From positions 121,480,501 through 121,544,500 of the forward strand of contig NC_091248.1 in the NCBI RefSeq assembly GCF_042477335.2: a stretch of 64,000 nucleotides of DNA, in the 5' to 3' direction. The DNA comes from Ovis canadensis (taxonomy: Eukaryota > Chordata > Mammalia > Artiodactyla > Bovidae). Below the pieces are notes generated by a model. That model was not told the DNA's origin, ran no database searches, and worked only from the letters and a program-made list of their open reading frames with translations. Positions 43,331-55,127 of this stretch are shown here, in pieces. The position numbers and the translations under genes were made by a program. How positions within the stretch are numbered: the stretch's first letter is position 1; each line of letters begins with the position of its first letter.

Positions 43331-43611
43331 TATTAATCACACCATGCTTTCACCCAACTCCTACAGCATCATGTCAGCCCATGGGTGCCACCTGCAGAGC
43401 AACTGACTGCTGTAATTACTATAATAACTCTTTTTCCTATGTCATCGGCCTTTTCCTTGGTTTATGACAGGTAATGTGAATCTCATTAATTATCATACAT
43501 TTACATTTTTATATATTTCAGATTCAGATTTGTGTTCTAAATTAAAAAACTTGTTTATAAAAAAACCCTCATTTACCTTTTTCATGCTTTGTCATGCAAA
43601 ATTACATCTTT

Positions 43612-43638
43612 TAGTGTGTGTGTGTGTGTGTGTGTGTT
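43612..43638 (+). repeat. (TG)n microsatellite
   Basis: About 12 uninterrupted GT units followed by TTTATTTTTG. Confidence 0.95.
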
Positions 43639-43829
43639 TATTTTTGCATCAATTTGGTAATTTCTTTACTCAAAGGAGCTAAATATCATCTTTGGTTGTA
43701 GAGATTTCACTGTGCTCCCTCCTCCAACCATTTATGATCTCAGCCTCGACCCCTGGGATATGAGCCTCCTTTCTGGCATGTTTCTGCCTTGTGAACCAGT
43801 TTCTCTTACATGATAAAGCAGTCTACTGA

Positions 43830-44250
43830 GCCCCCATGACTAAATTTGGTAAGATAGCTTGTCAAAGGCTTTTGAAAGTCTAAATAAAAGAAGTCCTTGC
43901 TAGTTTCTTTTTGGCATCTTTATCCCCTAAAAGCATTTAAGTAGATTTAATGGGGAATGTTTTCTTTATACAAACATTCTTGCTTTTCCCCTTCTACATG
44001 TTATAAAAACGAGATGCTCTTGATATTTCCTGTGTCTGCTCTGGACCCCTTCTTAAAATGATGGTTACAGCTCTGGACATTTTAGTTCTCCTGCTCTGGG
44101 TCAATAGGTTACCTTGGGTTTTGCATTTGGTCAGCATTTTGTCCTCAGTTGCCTGACAATTCAGAATCATGACAATGTGTGCACTTGTGTTAAGAGTTCC
44201 ACTGTTTGTTGAATAGTTGCTGCTGTTAGTTCTCTTTTCTCCAAAAATCA
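43830..44250 (-). mobile_element. CR1/L3-type LINE reverse-transcriptase fragment
   Basis: On the minus strand the DNA reads through AGACTTTCAAAAGCCTTTGAC, matching the LDFSKAFD block of CR1-clade RTs. On the plus strand, ACCCCTTCTTAAAATGATGG fits the following RT segment (antisense of a PNGAI..L.KGA-type stretch). This is a very old amniote element, in a repeat-poor neighbourhood. Confidence 0.55.
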
Positions 44251-44582
44251 ATAGTGGGATTAGAACTTTGAGTGAAGTGTCATTTCAGGCTTGCCGGTCT
44301 CTCCGCTTTCATCTGGAGAGGAGCTTTGAACCATACAAACTTAGGAGTCCTGCTGATTTTAGAGCCGGCTCTCTGCCTTTAATGCTTTTAAAGAAACTCC
44401 CTGTTTGAACGAAGCAGAACCCATTTAAATTAATATCTCTTCCACCAGAGGAAGAGGAATATGCTTCAAAAATGAGCATTTTAATCTTCAACATCAAAAT
44501 TGTCTGGCAAGGAGACTGTCCCAGTTCTGGGACCATGAAGGTCAGCTTATCACACATAAATGTATGATCACTGTGCTGTTAC
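44251..44582. other. No repeat recognised; possible extension of the CR1/L3 element
   Basis: High-complexity sequence directly beside the CR1/L3 fragment. I cannot align it to the family by eye. Confidence 0.3.
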
Positions 44583-44645
44583 ATTTTTTAAAATATAAAT
44601 TTATTTGTTTTAATTGGAGGCTAATTACTTTACGATGTTACATTT
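44583..44645 (-). mobile_element. Bovine-type L1 3'-end fragment
   Basis: ATATAAATTTATTTGTTTTAATTGGAGGCTAATTACTTTACGATG matches the reverse of ruminant L1 3' ends. Confidence 0.6.
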
Positions 44646-45589
44646 TTAAAAAGTATTCTAGGCCTTAGGGTCAGTTACTCTGTCTACTTGAGTAAATATT
44701 TGCATTTTCACTCTATAAAAAGTCTAATTTATTCTCAAAAATTTTTTGAAAATCAACTATCATTTTCCATGAAGTTGGTTTTAGTAGGTTGGAAAATATT
44801 TTTAATTTCCAACTTCATCTGGTGCTATAAAATAGAGAGTTCCCCCCAAAACCCAGAAGACTGTTTCTTGTTGGTCACAGACTGAGAGAGCTGGGACTAA
44901 GAAATGGGTGAAGAAATTGAAGCTACCTCTCTTCTGTCAGGATATTTTCATGATTCATTAAAATGGAAAAAAAAAACCCACCATGGTTAAGGAAAAATGT
45001 TGATTTCCTGAGCCAGCCACCTATTAGAAGACAGAGCTGCTGATTTCTTTGGAATATTGCCTCAGAACGTCACAGGCATCTCAGGAAAACCATTATCTGT
45101 AAGAGTTGTGTGCCTACTTTTAGCTTCAGGACCTTTTTCCAACGGGACATCCCCCCACCATCCTCCTGCTTTAGAAGACTCCTGTGGTCGCTGAGAAGGA
45201 GCAACAAATTCCTAGAGGAAAGAAGGTAGAATGCACAGGATTCAGCCAGCCCAAACGTGGGCTCTGACGGGGGCCTGGGTCTTCTTCAAGGGGAGGCCCT
45301 GTGGTTGGTATGTCTGGGGCCCAGGGATTTCATTCTTTGTCCGGTATGGGAGGCGTCCATGGAAGCTTCCCTGTCATGGCATTGTCAGAGGTCAAGTTTT
45401 TGTGTTCCACGAAGTAAAATGATAATCACAGGTAAAATGTTCTTGAGTACTTTCTTTTCTGCTTAGGAGTTGAAAAAATCATATTTTCTTCCATTCTATT
45501 CTTACATGTTATTCTAGAGGACCGAAATATCGTTGGATGTCTCTCACCGTGAAAACCTCTGTTTGTTTGACAAGATAGAATTCTCTCCC
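44646..45589. other. No gene or repeat recognised
   Basis: About 0.9 kb of unassigned sequence. Confidence 0.35.
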
Positions 45590-45700
45590 TTTTAGATGAG
45601 AAAGCTGAGGCAGAAGAGAGGCATTTGGGCAAAGGCCATTCAATAAAAATAGAAGCAGAGGCTAGCAGGGCTGGCATCTGTGGCCACCTCACCTTTCTCA
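45590..45700 (-). repeat. MIR SINE fragment
   Basis: CCTTTTAGATGAGAAAGCTGAGGCAGAAGAGAGGCATTTGGGC matches reversed MIR. Confidence 0.6.
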
Positions 45701-46884
45701 AGCCCACTCCCCACCTCAGGGCACCCGGGGCTGAAGGGCTCCACAGGAGACAACACCTTGAACATCAAGTGCCCCAGGGTTTACTGCTGTGGGGGCAGCG
45801 GATCTGATCTAAGGAGGGGGCTCTTTCTCTCAGAAGAAGTGGTCTCTCCAGGGCAAACCTACTTGGGAAGCATTTTGAGTCCCTAGTTTCCATGCTCTGC
45901 TCTTGGTGTTTCTCTTCCTCTCTCCTCCTACCCCACAGGCTTTTCCTTACCTGGGCTCAGAGACAAGGGTGGACAGGAGATTCAGATCATGGTGACTGGA
46001 GATTAGAGAGATCACAGGTAAAATAGAAACAGCAGACTCCAGAACTGCAACGAGCAGGTGTGGAGGAGGAGGAGGGCTGGAAAGGAGACGAGTGAGGATG
46101 GAGAGGCTGCAGAAGGGTGAGCACCCGGAGGGGATTTCCACGGCAGCTTCTGATTAGCTGTGTGCGGTCGGTCCTATAACCTTAGCTTGCTTTATATCCC
46201 TGGAGAGCTGGGGAGATGGGGAGGAGAAGGATATACTAGTCCCTTCCAGAGGGAGGGCAAGAGCGAAAGGATCCTATGATGAATTCTTTCGTCACAGAAT
46301 CCCTCCTCAAGGTTGAACACCTAGGAGGGCTTGGCGCACTCACAGTGGCTCTGCAGCTGTCCAGAGAGAAATAGCTTCCTGTTTCACCCTGACCACCTGC
46401 CCAGAATACCCTCTGTCCCACTGGTGCCCACTCACTCCCCGGAGTGTTCCATGCTCCTCTGTCATCACAGCAATGCCCATTCCCATCTGTGCATGCTGGA
46501 CCAGGGGGAAGTTCTAGAACCTGTGGAGAAGGATCAAGTCCGCAGGTCTGAGATGTGTTAGCCTGTCCAGTGTCTAGGGCAGGGAGCTGGCTGTTGAGAT
46601 GCATGAATGGATTGTTTTTAACTCTCACATGTGTGCAAGGACCCCAAGAAACTACCCTGGGCCATTTCCACCAAAGGATACTCCTGACTCTGGAGTAGGA
46701 ACTTGAACTTGACTCTGGGGTATGGAGCATGAACTTGACAACACTGGCAGGTCCCTCTGAGTTTGGGGGCTGAAGACTTGCTCGTGATTTTTTGATTATT
46801 ATCCCTCCTATCCATATGCATATGTGCACCAGCCGCATATGGCTTAGAGGTCATCTGTTCCAGTCCATTCACCCATCCACTTGT
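45701..46884. other. No established gene (about 1.2 kb)
   Basis: Unique-looking sequence. A 200-codon minus-strand open stretch (46236-46838) overlaps a 76-codon plus-strand one, but neither has recognisable domains, signal or repeats. I treat both as chance. Confidence 0.35.
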
Positions 46885-48115
46885 ACTTTTAACAATTCAG
46901 CACATGCTTATTGAGTACCTACTGTGTGCCAGGCTTCGCTCTAAGTACTGGGGTGTAGATCAAGGGGCAAAATAGACAAAAATTTCTGTCTTCACGAAGC
47001 TTACATTTCAGGGAGATGAGAGAGATAGTAGCCAAATTAGATAAACTAGATGGCGTATTTGAAAGTAAATCCAATGGAGAAAAATAAAGGAGGCTAGAAA
47101 GTGTGAGGGGGTGACATGAAATTTTAAATAGGATGCTCAAGGAAGGCTTTAGTGGGAAGGAGGCATTTGACGCAAAGCTTGAAGGAGGTACAGCAGTGAA
47201 TCATCTGGATGTCTGCGGGAATGGCATTCCAGGCAGAAGAATTAGCCAGTGAGAGATACTGAATGGGGGAGCAGGTCTGGTGGGTCTGAGCTACAAAGAG
47301 GAGCCCAGGGTGGCTGGGGTGGAGCAAGGACGGAAGAGTGGCCGATGAGGCCAGAAGAGCTGTGGACGGCCAGTAGGGGGCGCCTTGCAGGGAACGGTGA
47401 GAAACTGGCCGAAATAACTGTTACTTAAAAAAAAAAAAGATAAAAATTAAAAAAAAAAAAAAAGCCCAGTCTGGCTACTGTGCTGAGAATAAACCTTAGA
47501 GGGCCAGGTTGAAAGCAGAAATCAGCAATACAATAATCAGGATGAAAAAAAATAATATGATTTAGATGAGAAAAGCAATAGAAGTGGTGAGACAAGGTTG
47601 GGTTTTGAATACACTTGACTTATTAATATTTTTTATAATGCATTTTAAATGTAGAGGCAGAAGAATTTCCTGATGGATTGAATATGAGATGTGAAGGGAA
47701 GAGAGGGGTCAGAATGATTTTTCACCTGAGAAGCAGGAAGAATAGAGGCATCATTACCTGAGATGAAAAAGACCTCAGGTGCAGTAACTGTGGGGAGAAA
47801 GAGTGGTCAGAAACTCAGTGAGGGGCATGTTAAGTTTGAAATGTCTGTTAGATGTCCAAGTGGATCTGTCTAACCAACAGCTGGACGTGTGATCTGCATT
47901 TCACAGGACAAGTTCAAGCTAGAGGTGTAGATTTGAAGTCATCAATGATAGGTGATACTTTAAGTCATGAAACTCAATGAGATCACTATGGGAATGAGCA
48001 AAGTTGAGAAAGAAAAGGAAAGGTCCCCAGACTGAGTAAGGGAGTGCTCCAAAGTTAAAGGTTTAGGAAGATGAAGAGAGACCAGAAAGGGAGAGCATGG
48101 TAGCAAGGCTACAGT
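46885..48115 (-). mobile_element. Long L2 LINE fragment (about 1.2 kb)
   Basis: Reversed L2 in order: TATTGAGTACCTACTGTGTGCCAGGC, CACGAAGCTTACATTTCAGGG, TGCTCAAGGAAGGC, GGAATGGCATTCCAGGCAGAAG, AGTCTGGCTACTGTGCTGAG, GGCATGTTAAGTTTGAAATG and AAGGTCCCCAGACTGAG. Confidence 0.75.
47370..47384 (+). promoter_or_regulatory. Strong CTCF-type core motif
   Basis: CCAGTAGGGGGCGCC matches the CTCF core (CCASYAGRKGGCRSY) throughout. It lies inside the reversed L2. Confidence 0.55.
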
Positions 48116-48179
48116 CTCCATTTTTCAGCCAGGTAAATCAAATGCTTGTGTCTGTCCATCACAGATTTGCACATCTCCA

Positions 48180-48479
48180 TCATGGAATATTTCGGAGAAG
48201 GCAATGACACCCCACTCCAGTACTCTTGCCTGGAAAATCCCATGCATGGAGGAGCCTGGTGGGCTGCAGTCCATGGGGTTGCTAGAGTCGGACACGACTG
48301 AGTGACTTCGCTTTCACTTTTCACTTTTATGCATTGGAGAAGGAAATGGCAACCCACTCCAGTGTTCTTGCCTGGAGAATCCCAGGGACAGGGGAGCCTG
48401 GTGGGCTGCTGTCTATGGGGTCGCACAGAGTCGGACACGACTGAAGCGACTTAGCAGCAGCAGCAGTCATGGAATATTT
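48180..48479 (+). mobile_element. Bov-A2 SINE with 13-bp target-site duplication
   Basis: TCATGGAATATTT at 48180-48192 and 48467-48479 bounds a two-monomer element ending in AGCAGCAGCAGCAG. Confidence 0.95.
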
Positions 48480-48879
48480 ACATGGAAAATGATTCCATGA
48501 TAGTAAGATGTCTTTCCCCATTGATAACAAGCAATTGTTTCACTCTCTACATAATTCTTCCATTAAAGGTAATGTGGAGGGTTGAATGATGACCTTACAG
48601 GGAGCAAGGCATCTTTCCCTTCCCATTTCCCCTTCTCCATAAAGTATAAGGAGCTACTCCAGAGGCCGGAAGTGAGGGCAGAACCCAAATCCCAGGGAGA
48701 AGGAAAGAACTGGAAACAAAAACTCTGGGTTCCAAAATTCTAGATTTCTTTCCCAAATTTGGTTTTGTTTGTTTAGCTCAGTATACTGAAGAAGTAATTT
48801 ACCTTCTTCGAGCCTTAGCTCACATGACTTAAACGTGAGAATGATAATTCCTGTGTCTAATTAACAGAGTTTGGACATT
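48480..48879. other. No gene or repeat recognised
   Basis: Unassigned sequence between a SINE and an old L1. Confidence 0.35.
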
Positions 48880-49320
48880 TTATTTTATTTTGAAATAGTT
48901 TTCTTGAGGTATAATTGAAATACAAAAACGTGTGCACATTTAATTTGTTCAATCTGATGTATTTGGGCATGGGCACACACCAGTGATACCATCACTGTAA
49001 TTAAGGGAACAGACATGCCTAACAACTCCCAGAGTTTCTCTCTGGGTCTGTCTTTCTCTTCTTCTTCTTTTTTTTTATGGCAAGAACACTTAGCATAAGA
49101 CCTACTGTCTTATCGGAATTTGAAGTGCATGAATACAATGTTGGCCCGACGTTGTACAACAGATCTCTAGAAGCTGTTTACCAAACAAAGCTGGAATTTT
49201 TACCCTTTGAATGACAACTCCCCATTTCCTCCATCCCCCTGCCCCTGGCAACCACTCTAGTATTTCCTTCTTTTAAGAATTAGACTACTTTAGATTCCTC
49301 GCACATGTGTAATTAAACAA
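48880..49320 (-). mobile_element. Old L1 3' fragment
   Basis: TTTCTTGAGGTATAATTGAAATAC, ATACCATCACTGTAATTAAGGG and CTGGCAACCACTCTAG follow the reversed L1M 3' region. A second short piece lies at 49445-49530 (CTTTATTGAGGTATAATTGACATG). Confidence 0.7.
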
Positions 49321-49530
49321 ACTGATACTTCTCCCATCTTAAAGAAAATCTTTCTTGATCCCATTTTTCTGTCTAGCCCTGATATTTTTGTACTTGGGGA
49401 AAATCCTCAGGAAAGTTGTGTGTCCTTGTTGTCTGTATTTTCTCTCCTCTTATTCTTTCTTTTAAAACATAACACTTTATTTTTTAAAAAATTGCACTTT
49501 ATTGAGGTATAATTGACATGTAAAATGCTG

Positions 49531-50339
49531 TTTGGAGATGAGATCTTACTTATGAAAACATTTTATAATTCCTAAAATGCTCCATAAATGTCACTTATAA
49601 TTATTATGATGTTGAAGAGCCGTGGTCAAGGCATTTTCCAGTAGAGAACGCGAGCCGGCCTTTCCCTGGCACTGAGCTTCAGCGTGTAGAGTGCCCTCCC
49701 CTTGGCATTCTTTTGATGCACGTAGTTTCCCTGTAAGGAGGGAAGCAGCTGGGAAGGGACTCAGTCTGGGCAGGCCTCCTGAGTGATCAGGACTCACGGA
49801 TGTGGTGGTATTATTCATAAACAGCAGTGTAGTCATGGTTCAGAATTTTGGAAACAGTGCCAAGAGGCTCTTGGACATAATTTGCAGGATGGATAAGCCC
49901 TGACCTGAAGCAAAATTAACCAGCGACAAGGGTTTGGAGTTTTATACACAACATTTTCTTTGGCTGGAGTCTGGCTTTGTTTGAAGGGTTGTGTCAACAC
50001 AGGGATTGTCTGCTTGGGCCCAGGGATTCCTCGGAGTGGTGGTGCCTCTGTCCCTGCTCGGAGGGCTGGGGTGAGTTTTCTCAGACTTGGAATCATGTGG
50101 GATCTGTGTTTGAACAGAGACTGGAAATACTTACATCATCTCCACATTCCACAGCCATTTGTCACCAGATTGCAAATTGACTGGAGGGAGGCCTGTTTCT
50201 AGGGAGAAAAGACACTGCTTCTTTCTGGCTTCAGCAGAGAAGAGATCAAGCTAGGCTATTGAGTTTGGTGAATATCTATGGCCCTGGGGAGGAAAAGTTA
50301 ATTTCCTTGGGGGCTTTGCAAAATTTGGGGGTAAATTTA
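49531..50339. other. No gene or repeat recognised
   Basis: Moderately GC-rich, non-repetitive. Short open stretches on both strands without motifs. Confidence 0.35.
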
Positions 50340-52440
50340 TAAAAATATAAGTGAAAGGAAAAGGGTAATAGAATAAACTTCAAGTATCAAAAATAAATGA
50401 AATTGTAATGCTAGATTAACAAATCAAAGGCACAGAAAAAAACCAGAGCAGATCATAAACAAAACCTCACATTGATTGAAGGTTATAAAAAGACATGCAT
50501 TTCTATATTTTCACTGAGGAAAAGTGACAAAAGATACAAATGAATTAAAAAACAAAAAGGTAGAAGCTAAAATAGATGTAGTAGAGATTAAAAATAAGAA
50601 GATAATATTATTAAAAAGTATTTATGGTTGTAGTTGACACACAACTAAAAATAAAAGCCTAACTGGCCCAAGAAAAAATAATAATTTTATATACAATTAT
50701 GATCATTAGTAACATTGAATTGCTACTGAAAACATAAGCCCTCTGCCTTTCTCACTACTCCCATGGAAAATTCTTTTACTGGTGGATTTTACCAGCGTTT
50801 CAAGGGGATATAAATATAATAATAAATGCAAATAAAATATACTATAAATTATACAATCCACATTAGGCTTCCTCAATGGCTCAGCAGTAAAGAATCTGCC
50901 TACAGTGCAGGAGCTGCAGGAGATTTGAGTTCAATCCCTGGGTCAGGAAGTTCCCTGGAGAAGGAAACGGCAACCCACTCCAGTATTCTTGCCTGGAAAA
51001 TTCCATAGACAGAGGAGCCTGGAGGGCTACAGTCCATAGGGCTGCAAAGAGTTGGACACAGCTGAGCATGAACACATATAATCCACATATGTTATATGTT
51101 TTTCCAGAAAATGAAAAAAGAAAAATTGCCCAACTCATTTTATGATAGTTGTATAAAGTAGATTAAAATAATTCTCATTAGTATATTATATAAAACATTT
51201 ACACTAATTTTATAAATTAAAACAGTTAAATATTATCCAGGGAAATTTAACATTTTTTTAAAAAACTTTTTTTTACCAAGGGGCAATTTTCTCAGGGATA
51301 TACAAATTATTCAACTTCAGAAAAATCTATAAATTTACTTTCACGTTGGTTGAGTAAAGAAAAACAAAGTTATCTCAATACACTTGAAAAAAATGATGAG
51401 AATTCTTAGGAAGCTAGAGGAACTTTATAACCTAATAAAAACTACATATAAAAATTCTACAACAAATGTATTTAATGGAATCTAAGGCACTTCTTGTAAA
51501 GTCAGGAATAAGACTTAGCAACACAGTACTTGGAATTCTAGCCAACACAAAAGGAAAAAAAATAGTAATTGATAAAGAGGAGGATATATTATAATTATTT
51601 GCTGATGATGTGATCAGTTACATTTAAGGTCCAAGAAAATTAATGGGCAAATGAGTCACACCAGGAAGAAAGTTCAGCAAGATTTCTTAATATAAGATTA
51701 ACTGATATAAATAAATGAAGTTAATCTAAACCAGAAATAATCAATTAGAAAATATAATAAAAATAAGATACCAATACAGTAGCAACACAAGTTATAAAAT
51801 ATGTAGGAAATAATTTAATGAAACACACAAGAGATTTATAAATAAAAACTATAAGACTTTAAAAAGGACAAAAAAGGAAATCTAAATAAAGGTAGACAAT
51901 TACCAAATTCATGAATGGGTAAAAATGCCTTTTTTTTCCTTGTGAAAATGGCACCTTTTCCAAATTTAATATTATCAAATGCATTTCCAATAAAAATTGT
52001 GATAGGAATCATGTGGCAAATTAGTACATTGGTTTAAATATATATAGAAAAATAATATAACTAAGAAAAATGTAAGATTTTGGACTAAGGAAAGGATGAA
52101 AGAGAATGAGTATCCCTTCAGATATTAAGACACACTGCAAAGCAACAATTAGTAAAACACATTGATATACATTTCTATAAGAAAAAATAGGCATTTGGTG
52201 AAGGATTGACACCTCAGAAACAGACCCCAAAATTCACATGAACTTGGTGAAAAAAAAAAAAATTGGTGGGCTTGACTATATTAAAAATAAATATTTTGGT
52301 TAACAAAGGACAACCAATATAAGTAGAAATGATGGTTCAGGTAGTGATACTTGTACATCAATAATAAAAAATACCTTGAGTTATATAAGGAACTATCACT
52401 AATTAACTTTCTAAAAGACAAGAAGGAAAATGCAGAAAGG
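50340..52440 (+). mobile_element. Degenerate old L1 ORF2 region
   Basis: Strongly A-rich. TTTTACTGGTGGATTTTACCAGCG corresponds to the DGFTGEFYQ region of ORF2, and TTATTTGCTGATGATGTG (about 51594-51611) to the RT box LFADD. Many stops. A Bov-tA interrupts it. Confidence 0.7.
50855..51088 (+). mobile_element. Bov-tA SINE with 9-bp target-site duplication
   Basis: AATCCACAT at 50855-50863 and 51080-51088 flanks a complete Bov-tA inserted in the old L1. Confidence 0.92.
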
Positions 52441-52535
52441 ATGTGATTAAGCTATTCAAGAAGAGAACTTTGAATGAGTAAGGAATCACTGAAGAGATTG
52501 TCAGCATTGCCTTTAGCCAGAGATAATGATGTTTC

Positions 52536-52745
52536 AGGGACTTCCCTTGTAGCTTCGTTGGTAAAGAATCTGTCTGCAATACAGGAGGCCTGGGTTCAAT
52601 CCCTGGATCAGGAAGATCGCCCGGAAAAGGAAATGGCAACCTACTCCAGTATTCTGGCCTGGAGAATCCCATGGACAGAGGAGCCTGGCGGGCTAGAGTC
52701 CATGGGGTCATGAGAGTCAGACACGACTTAGTGACTAAACCACCC
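52536..52745 (+). mobile_element. Bov-tA SINE
   Basis: GGGACTTCCCTTGTAGCTTCG to AGACACGACTTAGTGACTAAAC. Confidence 0.9.
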
Positions 52746-53300
52746 ACAGTAACATTTAAATGGCCGTGCTGCCCCTCCTTCATCTGTCTCCATTGTCCCT
52801 GGATGACTTGAGTACTTGGCCTTCATTTTGTCTTCACATCAGCCTCTTAGGATCCAGTTGTCTTTTGTTAAGAAACAAAAGCAGAACTGTCCTATTTCTC
52901 AAGGGGTTCGTATAAAAATTACTAATCAGAGCAGGTACAATGCTGAGGTAAGACATGAAGAGTGAGGAAGCTGGGTTTACATGAAGACAGCATCTTACTT
53001 GTTTATCTCCATTGATTCCACATTCTTACTAGGAGACTCCAAGCCAAGGACCTTCCATGGTGATTAGTTACCATTTGGTGGAAAATGTAACCCACTGAAG
53101 TTTTTCCCTCTGTTGTTGTTGTTTTTTTTTTTTTTTTTGAAACTTATACATATGAGATACTTTTTGACCTATTTAAAAAGTTTAAAGTAATTTTCCCACA
53201 GTTTGTGAAATAATCTATTTACCAAATATGAGTTTGAAGCTACACCCCAACCTCAGCCAGATGGCTTAATACATTGAACATCACATCTGCCACTTACTTA
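52746..53300. other. No gene; contains an 18-nt T run
   Basis: Poly-T after (TTG)n at about 53113-53138, possibly an antisense retroposon tail whose body I cannot identify. Confidence 0.35.
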
Positions 53301-53329
53301 TAAGATGCTAAACAAACTATTACATGAAA

Positions 53330-54080
53330 CAAGCAAGAATAAATGAGAAACCCATTTATAGCCATCAGATTGGCAAAAATTAAAATGCCAGATAATATAA
53401 AGTACTGGTAGAGTTGTGGAGAAATAGGAGGCCTCCTGCGGTGAGAGTGGAGGTATAATTTGTGCAGTTTTTATGGGGAACAGCTTAGTGATATTTGTGA
53501 AGTTCTCTCATGTTCATAGTCCAAGTCTTTGTGTTTTCGCTCCTGAGAATTTACCCCACACATTCTCTTCTATAAAGAGAAGAAAGATAAGTTCTCAGAT
53601 GTTTACTGTCGCATAATTGGAACCAACAAAGAGCTGGTGGTACATGAGTGGCCACTAGCAGAGAAAGAGATAGGAAATGGCGCTATATGCAAATACTGGA
53701 ATACCATTCAGAGGGCTGAGCATTCCTGGTGGCTCAGTGGTAAAGAATCCACCTGCCATGGCAGGAAATGCAGGAGACTCGGGTTTGATCCCTGGGTCAG
53801 GAAGATCCCCTGGAGAAGGAAATGGCAACCCACTTTGGTATTCTTGCCTGGCAAATCCCATGGACAGAGGAACCTAGTGGGCTACAGTCCATGGGATCGC
53901 AAAGAATCAGACACGACTAAGTGAGTGAGCACAGAGGCATACACATGCAGGGGGTTAGAAGTAACGAACTAGAATTAAATATGTCTACATTAATAAATCT
54001 CCAAATGTAATGAGTCAAAAACAGTAAGAAAAATAAATGTAGCATAATGCCAGGTATCTTAATTAAACACACAAGTGAGT
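53330..54080 (+). mobile_element. Old L1 3' fragment, split by Bov-tA
   Basis: ATCAGATTGGCAAAAATTAAAATGCC, GGTAGAGTTGTGGAGAAATAGGAG and GCAAATACTGGAATACCATTCAGAG are L1 ORF2 3' sequence. It resumes after the SINE. Confidence 0.7.
53717..53929 (+). mobile_element. Bov-tA SINE inside old L1
   Basis: AGCATTCCTGGTGGCTCAGTGG to CAGACACGACTAAGTGAGTGAGC. It has a small internal duplication around CCATGGCAGGAAATGCAGG. Confidence 0.9.
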
Positions 54081-54403
54081 ACCTGAATAGAATAAGAATC
54101 TTAAAGAAGAACCTTGTGTGATCGATAATGTTATTGTGCCACTAAGTGATTATGGTCAAGTTAGTTTCTTGTCTCACTCCCTGAGAAGTGGTTTTTCCCT
54201 TGATCCTCTGAAATGAGTGGGAATGGGAAAGATACTTGTTATAGCTAATTAATATCAAATAATGATTGATCCTTCCCTTGTTAACCAGTCTTCTCATTTG
54301 AGCTTTTTGACATCACCAATTCATATCAGAAATGTGTCAATATTGTTAAATTTCTAAGATTCCTTTTACCATCTATGATCATTTCTCATAATAAAGGCTA
54401 TGT
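54081..54403. other. No gene or repeat recognised
   Basis: AT-rich unassigned sequence. Confidence 0.35.
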
Positions 54404-54693
54404 AGTGTGGGGATGGGAGAAGACACAGGCACCCCACTCCAGTACTCTTGCCTGGAAAATCCCATGGGCGGAGGAGCCTGGTAGGCTGCAGTCCATGGGG
54501 TCGCTAAGAGTCAGACAGGACTGAGCAACTTCACTTTCACTTTTCACTTTCATGCATTGGAGAAGGAAATGGCAACCCACTCCAGTGTTCTTGCCTGGGG
54601 AATCCCAGGGACGGGGGAGCCTGATGGGCTGCCGTCTATGGGGTGGCACAGAGTTGGACACGAGTGAAGTGACTAAGCAGCAGTGTGGGGATG
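54404..54693 (+). mobile_element. Bov-A2 SINE with 12-bp target-site duplication
   Basis: AGTGTGGGGATG at 54404-54415 and 54682-54693. Two monomers with a short AGCAGC end. Confidence 0.95.
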
Positions 54694-54975
54694 AGGGCAA
54701 TATTTTCGGCCTCGTTGCAGTCACATAATTCGTTTTTTAGATTAAGCAATAGCATCAGACTTCATCCCTAGTTTTCCTGTCCATTCATCTTCTGCTGAAT
54801 TTTCAGTGACTTCAGCCCTTAAGTTGTACTAACCATACTTCCCATTGTTGATTATTTCCACCCATTTGCTTAACTAGTAGCAAAGAGATGATTGCTTCAT
54901 GAATATCACCAACACTCCTCTAAGATAACATCTACTAAACTTTTTAACTACCGTAGTTGTACCCTTGTTTGTGTA

Positions 54976-55127
54976 TGACTGCCTGTGCTGTGCTGTGCTG
55001 AATCTCTCATTCATGTCCAACACTTTGTGACCCATGGATTGTAGCCCGTCAGGCACCTCTGTCCACGGGCATTCTCCAGGCAAGAATACTGGAGTGGGTT
55101 GCCATGCGCTCCTCAGTGTGACTGCCT
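54976..55127 (-). mobile_element. Truncated Bov-tA SINE with 9-bp target-site duplication
   Basis: TGACTGCCT at 54976-54984 and 55119-55127 flanks about 134 bp. The tail has expanded TGCTG units and the tRNA-like head is absent. Confidence 0.88.

Noticed and set aside
46236-46838. 200-codon minus-strand open frame
   Set aside because: No recognisable domain, signal, splice sites or codon pattern. The opposite strand is also partly open.
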